From: CBFDCQ01 sp965603355 | Lineage (GTDB): Bacteria > Hydrogenedentota > CAZGCA01 > CBFDCQ01 | Reading direction: 5' to 3' | Assembly: GCA_965603355.1 (NCBI GenBank) | Contig: CBFDCQ010000083.1 | Location: 1-13,632, forward strand | Length of the DNA stretch: 13,632 nucleotides | Part shown: piece by piece, positions 6,281-13,528 of the stretch | Layout: each line of letters starts with the position of its first letter | Numbering within the stretch: position 1 is the stretch's first letter | Program-made: the position numbers and the translations under genes | Notes under the pieces: model-generated | What the model was told of the DNA's origin: nothing | Seen by the model: only the letters and a program-made list of their open reading frames with translations | The model's database searches: none

Positions 6281-7251
6281 TCAGTCGCCTCGCCAGAATC
6301 GGAAGCCTTATCATTAGGATCTGACGATGGAGAGATTCCCAGGCTTTCGCGAACAATATAGAGAGGCCGCCGCTGGGATTCGACGTAGGTACGTCCCATG
6401 TACTCGCCTACAATACCGATCAGCATGCATTGTACGCCGCCCAGGAACCAAATGCTGACAAGGAGAAACGCGTATCCAGGAGCCGTGTAACCGAGTAACT
6501 TCTGGACCACGATTACCACAATGGCAACAAGAGAGAGCAGCAGCAGTGACAGCCCCACCACAAAAGCTAGTCGCAACGGAGCGACCGAGAAGCTTGTGGT
6601 GCTCGTCAAGGCGAGTTCGAGAAGCCTGAAGACGTTGTACTTGGTCCTGCCCGCACGCCGCCGGTCGCGCTCGAAACCGACCGTAGTCTGGCGAAACCCG
6701 GTCCAGACCGTCAAAGCGCGTACAAACCGATTTCGTTCGCGACACTGCCGGAACGCGTCAACGGCCCTGCGGTCCATGAGTCGAAAATCGCCCGCATCTC
6801 TCGGCAGCTCCCACCCGACCAGGAAGTTCATGAACCGATAGAACAGGTATGCGGTCATCCTTCTGAAAACCGACGCGTTGCCCCGCCTGACGCGCTGAGC
6901 GGACACAATCTCGTACCCTTCGCGCCACTTCTCGACGAGTTCAGGGATGGTTTCGGGCGGATCCTGGAGGTCCGCATCCATCAGTATGACCGCGTCACCC
7001 TGCGCGACGTCCAGCCCGGCCGTGGAGGCCACCTCATGCCCGAAGTTTCTCGAAAGAAAGACAGCTTTGACTCGGGAATCCCGGCCATGCAGCTCACGTA
7101 TGACCTCCCTCGAACCGTCCGTGCTACCATCGTCCACCAGTATCATTTGCCAGTCGGTTTGAAGCTCGTTGAGGACCGCCGCCGTACGGTCGTAAAGGTG
7201 GGGCAGGCTCTCCTCCTCGTTGAAAACCGGTACTACAACTGATAACAGCAT
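6277..7251 (-). CDS. GT2 glycosyltransferase, polyprenyl-phosphate sugar type (DPM1/ArnC/GtrB-like)
   Basis: A 324-residue family 2 glycosyltransferase with two C-terminal membrane helices (about 225-249 and 260-284), the layout of ArnC/GtrB enzymes. These transfer a sugar from UDP or GDP to undecaprenyl phosphate at the cytoplasmic face. Landmarks are SVVVPVFNEEESL (4-16), VDDGSTDGS (39-47), the DxD motif MDADLQDPP (91-99), GDFRLMDRRA (154-163) and RAGRTKYN (199-206). The tail after residue 305 is hydrophilic and acidic. The ATG at 7249-7251 has GAGGG upstream. It is the first gene of a six-gene minus-strand set and is divergent from the GT-C-like operon, whose products are plausible users of its lipid-linked sugar. 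The exact sugar cannot be predicted. Confidence 0.92.
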   Translation of the reverse strand: MLLSVVVPVFNEEESLPHLYDRTAAVLNELQTDWQMILVDDGSTDGSREVIRELHGRDSRVKAVFLSRNFGHEVASTAGLDVAQGDAVILMDADLQDPPETIPELVEKWREGYEIVSAQRVRRGNASVFRRMTAYLFYRFMNFLVGWELPRDAGDFRLMDRRAVDAFRQCRERNRFVRALTVWTGFRQTTVGFERDRRRAGRTKYNVFRLLELALTSTTSFSVAPLRLAFVVGLSLLLLSLVAIVVIVVQKLLGYTAPGYAFLLVSIWFLGGVQCMLIGIVGEYMGRTYVESQRRPLYIVRESLGISPSSDPNDKASDSGEATE

Positions 7252-7305
7252 TTCTCGTTCACCCTCTGCCTCATCCAGCCGTAACAGACCGTTCCCCTGC
7301 AGGAA

Positions 7306-7335
7306 AGTGTATCATTACGCGGCTTCGTTTGGCAA
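7306..7335 (-). promoter_or_regulatory. Candidate promoter of the six-gene minus-strand operon
   Basis: On the minus strand TTGCCA (7330-7335), an 18-bp spacer and TACACT (7306-7311). It is the best match to sigma70 boxes in the 184-bp gap upstream of the GT2 gene. The leader would be about 48 nt. The -10 matches consensus at four of six positions, so confidence is moderate. Confidence 0.4.
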
Positions 7336-7355
7336 GCCGTTTCGCCGATGAGGTA

Positions 7356-7385
7356 TTGACAAGAAGGCCCGTGCCCTGCGATTAT
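7356..7385 (+). promoter_or_regulatory. Candidate promoter of the plus-strand GT-C/PTPS-related operon
   Basis: TTGACA (7356-7361) is a perfect -35, followed by an 18-bp spacer and GATTAT (7380-7385, four of six). The start codon is at 7436, giving a leader of about 45 nt. It is back to back with the minus-strand promoter at 7306-7335, with about 20 bp between the -35 boxes, so a shared regulator is possible. Confidence 0.45.
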
Positions 7386-7435
7386 TACTCGGTACGGCAG
7401 AATCATTTGGCGCGCAGCGGGGAACGATATTCAGC

Positions 7436-8824
7436 ATGACATCGAGCAAACATCTTACACTCAAGGAGCTTCTCCTGCTATATGCGGCAGCAGCCTGCTT
7501 CTTTCTCGGGTTTATGCTGTTATGCGTGGGGATGCGCTGGAACTGGATTCCCGGTCACGTCACTCCGCTTTACGCTCTCTTCAAACCGCAGGCGCTTACG
7601 CTGCGTCATCTCATTCCGGTGGTACTGTGTCTGCTGTACCTGGCAGCTCTTAGCAAGGTCGACCGGATCAACACATCGACGCTTCTTACGTTGGCGTTTT
7701 TCGTCGTGACGTCGCTGCTTTTCAGCCTGGCCATCGCCTCGATGAACAGCGGCTTCGCAGAAGTCGGGGCGCCGTTCGGGAGGTACGGACTGGACTACTA
7801 CGGCGACGTCCCGCTGGTCAGGTCGCCCGGGCAGTTCCTTCGCGACTTTGCGGAACTTCGTCCGCACATGTCAATGCACGCGAAGACGCACCCGCCCGGC
7901 CCGATCCTTTTACTCTGGGTGTTGTGGCGTCTCACAGCGGGCGAGACGCTCCAGGTTGCCGTCTGGGTTGTCGCTCTCGCCTCGCTCACCGTGGTCCCGC
8001 TGTATATGTTCGCCCGGGACCTGGCCGGTCGCGAAGCGGCGACCGCCGCGGCCGCTCTTTACGTTGTGACACCGACAATTATCCTGTACAACGCTACGTC
8101 CATGAACGCGGTCTACGCGCTGTTCGCCGTAACGACGATATTCCTGTTCTTCAGGGCAATGGACCGCAAAACCAAGGTCTATGCGCCGCTGGCCGGTCTC
8201 GCATTCGCCCTGACGGTTTTCATGTCATACGATATGGCAATACTCGGTATTTTTTTCGCCGTCATATTCTTTCTCGGCGTATTCGACCCGGCTCGCAGGA
8301 GACAGACCATGCTCGCCACGGCTCTCATGCTCGCGACATTTGTCGCCTTCTACGGCCTCCTTCTCCTCACGACCGGCTTCAACTTCGCCTCTTCACTGAG
8401 GGAGGCGGTTGCGCAGGTACATATGGATCTGCACAACATGGAACTGTACACGCCGCGCGCGTCGTACTGGATATGGCGGTTCGGCAACCCGTTCGAGGTT
8501 CTCTTCTTCGCGGGGATACCGGTCGCGGTTCTCTTCGCCCTGGAATGGGCCAACAGAGCGCGCGCCGGGACATCCCGTTCCCGAACGGACAAGTACCTGA
8601 TCGCGGCTTTCGTCATGCTCGTTGTGTTCAACTTCGCGTACCTTGGCAAGAGCGAGAATGCCCGCGTGTCCTCATTCTACTTTCCGTTCATAATAGTGCC
8701 GGCATCTCTCTACCTGCTACGCACGGTCCGCGAAACGAACTCGCGGACTGCGCTGTATGCGACGGTGCTAGTGCTGTTCGTCCAAACCTGGTTGATGGAA
8801 ACGCTGCTTTACATGTACTGGTGA
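7436..8824 (+). CDS. Polytopic membrane protein, GT-C-like glycosyltransferase candidate
   Basis: A 462-residue integral membrane protein with about ten hydrophobic segments spread over its whole length. A long outside loop after the third helix carries acidic residues (YGLDYYGD, 117-124) and HAKTHPPGP (148-156), an arrangement reminiscent of PMT_2/GT39-like GT-C transferases, where an acidic loop residue is catalytic and an HPP motif follows. I cannot assign it firmly to one family. If the reading is right, it would transfer a sugar from a polyprenyl-phosphate donor outside the membrane. The ATG at 7436 has only a distant GGGG upstream. It is the first of three closely spaced plus-strand genes; the next starts 6 bp after its stop. 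Confidence 0.8.
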   Translation: MTSSKHLTLKELLLLYAAAACFFLGFMLLCVGMRWNWIPGHVTPLYALFKPQALTLRHLIPVVLCLLYLAALSKVDRINTSTLLTLAFFVVTSLLFSLAIASMNSGFAEVGAPFGRYGLDYYGDVPLVRSPGQFLRDFAELRPHMSMHAKTHPPGPILLLWVLWRLTAGETLQVAVWVVALASLTVVPLYMFARDLAGREAATAAAALYVVTPTIILYNATSMNAVYALFAVTTIFLFFRAMDRKTKVYAPLAGLAFALTVFMSYDMAILGIFFAVIFFLGVFDPARRRQTMLATALMLATFVAFYGLLLLTTGFNFASSLREAVAQVHMDLHNMELYTPRASYWIWRFGNPFEVLFFAGIPVAVLFALEWANRARAGTSRSRTDKYLIAAFVMLVVFNFAYLGKSENARVSSFYFPFIIVPASLYLLRTVRETNSRTALYATVLVLFVQTWLMETLLYMYW

Positions 8825-8830
8825 TGACAC

Positions 8831-9178
8831 ATGAGTGTCTCTGGACAACACCCGGACGAGCCAAGCCGTGATCGCTTCCGGCCGACATGGCGAGTGGCGT
8901 GCACGTTCTCGCTGCTGGCTGCGGCTATTGCTGTCAACCTGACCGACACGCTCTGGGCGGTCTCCGGCCCGATCAGCTCCATGGTCGAGTTCGTGCTCAG
9001 GTACATCATCTGGTTCTACGCTTTCGGCCTGTGCGCCCTGTCAATGTACCTCGCGGTCACCGCCTTGAGAGGAGATCGTGAGGAGGGAAAGCGCGCTGAA
9101 ACGAGATGGTCTCTCCTCGCCCTGGCGATTGCCGTGCTCACAACCGTGTTGACCCTCTACGCGTACGGGATACAGTAG
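8831..9178 (+). CDS. Small three-helix membrane protein, unknown function
   Basis: A 115-residue protein with a hydrophilic N-terminus and three predicted helices (about residues 20-44, 51-79 and 93-114). A charged cytoplasmic-type loop (RGDREEGKRAETR) separates helices two and three. It begins 6 bp after the stop of the GT-C-like gene without a clear ribosome site, so it is probably translated by coupling. I recognise no family. Lying between two large glycan-type membrane proteins, it may be an accessory subunit, but this is guilt by association only. Confidence 0.7.
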   Translation: MSVSGQHPDEPSRDRFRPTWRVACTFSLLAAAIAVNLTDTLWAVSGPISSMVEFVLRYIIWFYAFGLCALSMYLAVTALRGDREEGKRAETRWSLLALAIAVLTTVLTLYAYGIQ

Positions 9179-9220
9179 ATTATGGAAGCTCAAGCTCACT
9201 CTTGCGCGGGAAGAAACGCA

Positions 9221-10966
9221 ATGAAGTTCGCCATACCGTTAGCCGTCGCGCTGCTGACGTGCATCCCGCTGGCGCAAGTTGAGTTCTCCTTGACCCATGA
9301 GCTGCTCTCTCCGGTGATTCGCCTCCACGAGATGCATCACGTCATGACGCAGAACGGGCGGGTCATGGTTCCCTGGTCGCCGGATCTCGCGTTCGGTCAC
9401 GGCCTGCCGTTCTTCATTTACTACGCCCCCCTGGCGACCTATGTCGCCGAGGTTCCTCACCTGCTCGGCGCCGACCTCCTGCAAGCCATCAAGGTATCTT
9501 ACGCTCTCAGCCTGGTGCTCTCGGCGGCGTCAATGGCGCTGCTCCTGTCTTACCTGAGCAAGAGCTACCGGTTCCCCGCCTCGCCGTTAACCATAGCGCT
9601 GGCGTCCGCCGCATACGTCACGGCTCCGTACCGCATGGTGGACGTCTACGTCAGAGGCAGCCTCGCCGAGTGCTGGTCATTCGTGTGGTTCCCCCTGATA
9701 CTGCTGGGATGCCACATGCTGGCCGACGAGCGTTGGCGCAAGGGACTCGTCATCGGGAGCCTGTCGTACGCAGCGCTCATCCTGTCGCACAACATCATGG
9801 CACTTTACTTCACGGTCGTGCTCTGCGTATACGCAATCGCGGTCAGAGAGGTCCGCCGGCAGCTGGTCCGCGCCGCGATCATGATGGCGTTGGGCCAAGC
9901 GCTCAGCGCGTTCTTCTGGGTACCGGCTCTCGCGAACATGCCGCTTGTGGGAACGGAACCTGTGACGATGTGGGCCACGGCGAAGGACATCGCATCTCAT
10001 GCGGTATACTGGCCGCAGTTTTTCTCCCGAGGATGGGAGTTTGGCCTGAGCGTCCCCGGTCCGGATGACGGCATGTCGTTCGCAATAGGATGGCACATCA
10101 TAGCCGCGGTCGTTCTGCTGCCGTTTGTGATCTTCAACCGCAAAGAAAGAGCGTCATCCCAACGTCTGGCTCTGGTCGTTCTCATTCTGACTGTAATTCT
10201 GGTTGCGGCTATGACGCGTATCATGCCATGGAACCTGGTGCCGCACCTGTTTCGTTACATACAGTTCCCGTGGCGGCTGCTGGCCTTCACCACGCTGTTC
10301 GGCAGCGTCGCGGTATTCTTCGCACTGAACGGGTTGCGGCGTTGGTCGGGAGTCGGCTCCGATAATCGGCTCCAAGCAGTCTTCCATGTCAGTTTGCTGC
10401 TGCTCATTCTCATGCTGGCTGGACAGATCGTGAAAGCCAGCTCTTTCAGGCCCGGCAAGGTTGACCGGCAGTATATCCTCGAACGGCTCGAGCTCGAGGA
10501 GAGCACGGGGTACATCGGTACAACGGCACGGTCCGAGTACGTCCCCGCGACAGCGGCGGAAGAGACTCTCGATCCGGATTGGAATGAAGAGCATTACAGC
10601 GAATCACATGCGGAGATCGTTGACGGCAGCGCTGCGGTAACCGACTGGACAAGCCGTGGCGCACGGTACACCATGGACGTCCAGTGCAACACTGACACGA
10701 CGCTTGCTTTCCAGTCCTTCTACTTCCCGGGCTGGCGGCATTGGCGTGACGGCGTGAGGCGCGACGACGAGATGAAACTCGGAGACGCAGGATTCATTCA
10801 CGTTACGCTTCCTGCCGGGAAGCATCATCTCGTGTTCGAGTACGGGTTTCCACCTTGGGGACGGGCATCCCAGCTCGTCTCGGGTGCGGCTGCGCTCGGT
10901 ATGCTTGTCTGGCTCTTCCGTTGCCGCCTGCAACAACGGCCACGACTAGACATTGACCGCCCTTAA
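9221..10966 (+). CDS. PTPS-related (PF10131-like) polytopic membrane protein
   Basis: A 581-residue membrane protein resembling the '6-pyruvoyl-tetrahydropterin synthase related' membrane family, which despite its name is a GT-C-like group of unproven function. Features are an early loop with GHGLPFFIYYAPL, then APYRMVDVYVRGSLAE (135-150), LSHN (188-191), RYIQFPWRLL (345-354), and after about ten helices a soluble C-terminal domain (about 405-550) with FYFPGWRHW and a final helix near the end. The ATG at 9221 is chosen over the in-frame ATG at 9182 for two reasons: GGGAAG lies 8 nt before it, and the 13 intervening codons have A/T-rich third positions unlike the gene. The 9182 start would sit only 3 bp after the previous stop and is not excluded. 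It probably acts in envelope glycan assembly. Confidence 0.85.
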   Translation: MKFAIPLAVALLTCIPLAQVEFSLTHELLSPVIRLHEMHHVMTQNGRVMVPWSPDLAFGHGLPFFIYYAPLATYVAEVPHLLGADLLQAIKVSYALSLVLSAASMALLLSYLSKSYRFPASPLTIALASAAYVTAPYRMVDVYVRGSLAECWSFVWFPLILLGCHMLADERWRKGLVIGSLSYAALILSHNIMALYFTVVLCVYAIAVREVRRQLVRAAIMMALGQALSAFFWVPALANMPLVGTEPVTMWATAKDIASHAVYWPQFFSRGWEFGLSVPGPDDGMSFAIGWHIIAAVVLLPFVIFNRKERASSQRLALVVLILTVILVAAMTRIMPWNLVPHLFRYIQFPWRLLAFTTLFGSVAVFFALNGLRRWSGVGSDNRLQAVFHVSLLLLILMLAGQIVKASSFRPGKVDRQYILERLELEESTGYIGTTARSEYVPATAAEETLDPDWNEEHYSESHAEIVDGSAAVTDWTSRGARYTMDVQCNTDTTLAFQSFYFPGWRHWRDGVRRDDEMKLGDAGFIHVTLPAGKHHLVFEYGFPPWGRASQLVSGAAALGMLVWLFRCRLQQRPRLDIDRP

Positions 10967-11008
10967 CGTCATTACTGCTGCATTGGGCGGCCTTCCTCTT
11001 CGGTGATA

Positions 11009-11031
11009 GTGGGGCAGACATTCCTGTCTGC
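11009..11031. repeat. Interspersed hairpin repeat, GTGGGGCAGACA type, copy 1
   Basis: AGTGGGG is followed by a hairpin with arms GCAGACA (11014-11020) and TGTCTGC (11025-11031). The element recurs in inverted orientation at 11631-11656, and in degenerate form near 11112-11131. Confidence 0.65.
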
Positions 11032-11111
11032 CGTCTAGAGGTCGTCCGCACCAGCTCGCCTTTCCCCAATCGAGATGTCGCACGGCGTGTGTTTAGGGTT
11101 GTTAAAAGGGA

Positions 11112-11131
11112 GGTAGACAAGAACGTCCGCC
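11112..11131. repeat. Degenerate copy of the GGCGGACAAGAATGTCCGCC repeat
   Basis: GGTAGACAAGAACGTCCGCC matches the copy at 11630-11649 at most positions, but its stem is partly broken (TAGACA against CGTCCG). Confidence 0.5.
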
Positions 11132-11259
11132 ACGGCGAGTCAGCGTAGATCGAGGGCAGCTCTGCGCCGAAGGTGCGCTGTGGCGAATGGGCTCCCGGAG
11201 CGCTGCGTGCCTTTTTCATGGCCATCCCTGTACGCAAGCTGCTGAACGCTGCAGCGTTT

Positions 11260-11303
11260 AGCCCGCCTTGGCGGGCTCCTCTTTGCACCCCGCTTGAGCG
11301 GGG
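11260..11303. repeat. Two adjacent GC-rich hairpins
   Basis: AGCCCGCC/GGCGGGCT (11260-11277) is followed after 10 bp by CCCCGC/GCGGGG (11288-11303, loop TTGA). The 14-bp palindrome at 11245-11258 lies immediately to the left. Confidence 0.6.
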
Positions 11304-11451
11304 GTGGGTAAAGCTGTGCGATATCGAGATAGCGCGCTTTAGCGTGGCTTCCTTTGATGCTTCAGCAGTAGTGCCGGGCTTCAAACTCGCTGAAGCCGGT
11401 TCGAGAAGCGACGCTGAAGCGCCCTATCGCTGGTTAGGCTTTTCTTTTCAC

Positions 11452-11496
11452 CCCGGCTGAAGCCGGGTGCAAAGAACGGCCCGCTGGAAGCGGGCC
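11452..11496. repeat. Two adjacent GC-rich hairpins (CCCGGCTGAAGCCGGG type)
   Basis: CCCGGCT/AGCCGGG with loop GA (11452-11467) is followed by GGCCCGC/GCGGGCC with loop TGGAA (11478-11496). Both share the 'cggctgaagccg / cgctggaagcgg' theme, which appears again in part near 11564-11580, so this looks like a degenerate family of one repeat. Confidence 0.65.
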
Positions 11497-11630
11497 ACAG
11501 CAGGCCAGGTGCCGCAGAGACCCGCGCAGCAGCAAACCACGCGCGACAAAGTGTTGCAGAAATTGCGGCTGAAGCGGGCTGTGGGAAACTGCGTGTCGCG
11601 GGCACGTGTCCAGCGTGATAAGAAGGGCCG

Positions 11631-11656
11631 GCGGACAAGAATGTCCGCCCCACTGT
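11631..11656. repeat. Interspersed hairpin repeat, GTGGGGCGGACA type, copy 2 (inverted)
   Basis: Arms GCGGACA (11631-11637) and TGTCCGC (11642-11648) with loop AGAA, followed by CCCACT. It is the inverse of the copy at 11009-11031, so the two bracket most of the hairpin region. Confidence 0.65.
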
Positions 11657-11758
11657 GAGGCGGTGCCATACGCCACACTAAACATGTATACCGGCGTGTC
11701 TCTACGCCCGATCAGAAACCCAAGCCTGGCGTGACCCTAGGGCTGTGGCACCTATTGC

Positions 11759-11787
11759 TTGACCCGGGTGGCGCCCACTGCTAGACT
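11759..11787 (+). promoter_or_regulatory. Sigma70-type promoter of the third sulfatase-fold gene
   Basis: TTGACC (11759-11764), a 17-bp spacer and TAGACT (11782-11787), about 45 nt of leader before the ATG at 11840. The -10 hexamer is identical to that of the sulfatase-fold gene at 609-2465. Confidence 0.6.
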
Positions 11788-11839
11788 AACCTGCAGAATC
11801 GAGCGAGGATAGCATCAGCAAGAGAGCGAGACAGTTCTT

Positions 11840-13246
11840 ATGAGGTTACTTTCCCGGATCGTTCGGCTGGCCCTGCTGCCTATTGCATTGTGTCTGATGG
11901 CCGGGTGCTCCGGAAGACCGGTGGCCGAGGGCCCGAACATCATCATCCTGCTGCTCGACGCACTGCGCTCCGACCATCTCGGCTGTTACGGGTACGAGCG
12001 GAAAACGTCGCCCAGGATAGACCGGCTTGCCCGCGAGGGTGCGCTGTTCAAGAACGCGTACGCGCCCAGCTCGTGGACGCTCCCGTCCACCGGTTCAATG
12101 CTCACATCTCTTTATCCGCGGGAGCACGGGGCCGCCAATTCAACCAGCGGGATCTCGCAGATGGCTGTCACTCTTGCCGAGCGAATGCACGGAGCAGGCT
12201 ACGACACGGCGGCTTTCTCCGCGAACTACTGTTTTGTGACCGCGGAACGCGGTTTTGACCGAGGTTTCGACCATTTCGAGCTGTTCGTCAAAGAGAGCTC
12301 GCCGGTTTCGGCCAGCGTGCTGAACAGGACGCGCAAGCTGCCGGAGACGTACGGCACAGTTGTGACGGCGGACGCTGAACAGCTCAACCTGGCGGCGCTG
12401 AAGTGGCTCGATGAGCGGGACGATACGTCGCGACCCGTGTTCATGTATCTTCACTACATGGACCCGCACAACCCGTATGAACCCCCGGAACCGTTCGACG
12501 CCCTCTTCGACCCGGACTACACCGGCACCGTTGACGGAGAGTCCATTTTCGATGCGATCCACAAGCTCCAATTCGAGGCCACAGACCGCGATAAGGAACA
12601 CGTCGTCGCGCTGTACGACGGCGAGATAGCCTATGCGGACAATCAGATAAGCGATCTCCTCGACGAGCTGGAGAAACGTCAGGTGCTCCAGGACGCGCTG
12701 GTTATTATCACCGCCGACCATGGTGAAGAGCTGTTTGAGCGTGGGGACATCGGTCACGGTCCCACGTTATACGAAGAGGTGCTGCGCGTACCGCTGATCA
12801 TGTGGCAGAAGCAGTTCGAACAGCCCGGCGCCGCGGTGGATTCGCGCGTCTCTCTCCTGGATATCGTGCCGACGGTGCTCAACGTTTGCGGGATTCAGAG
12901 CAGAGGCGCGCTGCGCGGCAAGCCGATCCTCCCGCCGGCGGAGAAGGTCGGCTCGGATACGGTCTGGGCCGAGGTGGACGAGGACATACTGTACACTGCG
13001 CACAAACGAGCCTTAATCGAGGACAACTGGAAGATAATAACCTCGGGATCGAGCCGCGAACTCTACGATATCTCAAGCGATCCGCACGAGACGAACGACC
13101 TCTCCGCCGCCAGGAAGGAGATGGTCGAGTTGCTCGCGGGCAAAGTGGACGATTTCTCGCGCAAACTTGAACGGGGCGCCTCGCCCGTGATTGAGCTCGA
13201 CGATGAGAAACTCAAAGAGCTCGAGTCGCTGGGTTATGTACGCTAG
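11840..13246 (+). CDS. Sulfatase-fold lipoprotein with Thr at the nucleophile position
   Basis: A 468-residue alkaline phosphatase/sulfatase-superfamily protein with a lipoprotein signal (residues 1-22, lipobox LMAGC23). Landmarks are Asp40 in ILLLDALRSDHLGCYGY, SSWTLPSTGSMLTS (77-90) with Thr80 at the classical formylglycine site, MDPHNPY (207-213), Asp293-His294 in TADHGEE, and His306 in GDIGHG. ELYDISSDPHETNDL (407-421) is the usual end of the domain. The C/S-x-P-x-R maturation motif is absent. The tail ends LESLGYVR, as in the protein at 609-2465. It lacks the extra C-terminal domain of that protein and is only a distant relative. The ribosome site is weak (GAGAGCGAG). Its function could be a Thr-nucleophile phosphodiesterase or phosphotransferase; a sulfatase role is doubtful. 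Confidence 0.9.
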   Translation: MRLLSRIVRLALLPIALCLMAGCSGRPVAEGPNIIILLLDALRSDHLGCYGYERKTSPRIDRLAREGALFKNAYAPSSWTLPSTGSMLTSLYPREHGAANSTSGISQMAVTLAERMHGAGYDTAAFSANYCFVTAERGFDRGFDHFELFVKESSPVSASVLNRTRKLPETYGTVVTADAEQLNLAALKWLDERDDTSRPVFMYLHYMDPHNPYEPPEPFDALFDPDYTGTVDGESIFDAIHKLQFEATDRDKEHVVALYDGEIAYADNQISDLLDELEKRQVLQDALVIITADHGEELFERGDIGHGPTLYEEVLRVPLIMWQKQFEQPGAAVDSRVSLLDIVPTVLNVCGIQSRGALRGKPILPPAEKVGSDTVWAEVDEDILYTAHKRALIEDNWKIITSGSSRELYDISSDPHETNDLSAARKEMVELLAGKVDDFSRKLERGASPVIELDDEKLKELESLGYVR

Positions 13247-13528
13247 CAGGCGACACCTTACGAAATCGCTCTCAGAACAGCAGATCGGTACGCTTGCGCC
13301 GCGTCGTGCGGCAAGCTCCTGGCCCGCCCCAAGAAGCGGCGAACCTACATCGCTGCTCTCCTGTTCCCCAGACCTGCTATTACCTTCTTGTCCAGGACAT
13401 TCCCTCACGATGCGGACCCATTTTTGGCGTCATCCCCGCGCAGGCGGGGATCCAGGCTTGCGGGTGAACCGTCTTCACTTCCTCTGGATTCCCGCTTTCG
13501 CGGGAATGACGCGCGTGAGGGGTGGCGG
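13247..13528. other. Intergenic stretch between apparently convergent genes
   Basis: About 180 bp after the sulfatase-fold stop shows nothing recognisable. The remainder is the REP-like element at 13428-13512. No hairpin followed by a T-run was seen. Confidence 0.6.
13428..13512. repeat. REP-like double-hairpin element, copy 2 (opposite orientation to copy 1)
   Basis: Again 85 bp. The left hairpin has ATCCCCGC/GCGGGGAT arms and the right hairpin ATTCCCGC/GCGGGAAT, with ends GCGTCAT and ATGACGC. The hairpin order is the reverse of the copy at 434-518, so the element is inserted the other way round. It sits between apparently convergent gene ends, a usual position for REP elements. Confidence 0.85.

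Larger units (their letters stand above)
10967..11839. other. Gene-free, hairpin-rich intergenic region
   Basis: About 870 bp without a convincing gene. It holds GC-rich inverted repeats, listed separately where clear, plus a 14-bp perfect palindrome AACGCTGCAGCGTT (11245-11258) and a GGCTTC/GAAGCC stem (11377-11397). Open frames on the minus strand (10803-11384, 11381-11653) merely translate the repeats. The last about 80 bp is the promoter region of the next gene. Confidence 0.75.

Noticed and set aside
7924..8871. A long (315-codon) plus-strand frame inside the GT-C-like gene
   Set aside because: Arg/Gly/Ala-rich shadow translation typical of GC-rich coding sequence; the membrane protein frame is the coherent one.
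10803..11653. Minus-strand open frames of 193 and 90 codons over the hairpin region
   Set aside because: One overlaps the end of the PTPS-related gene and both translate the inverted repeats; no ribosome site or fold signal.
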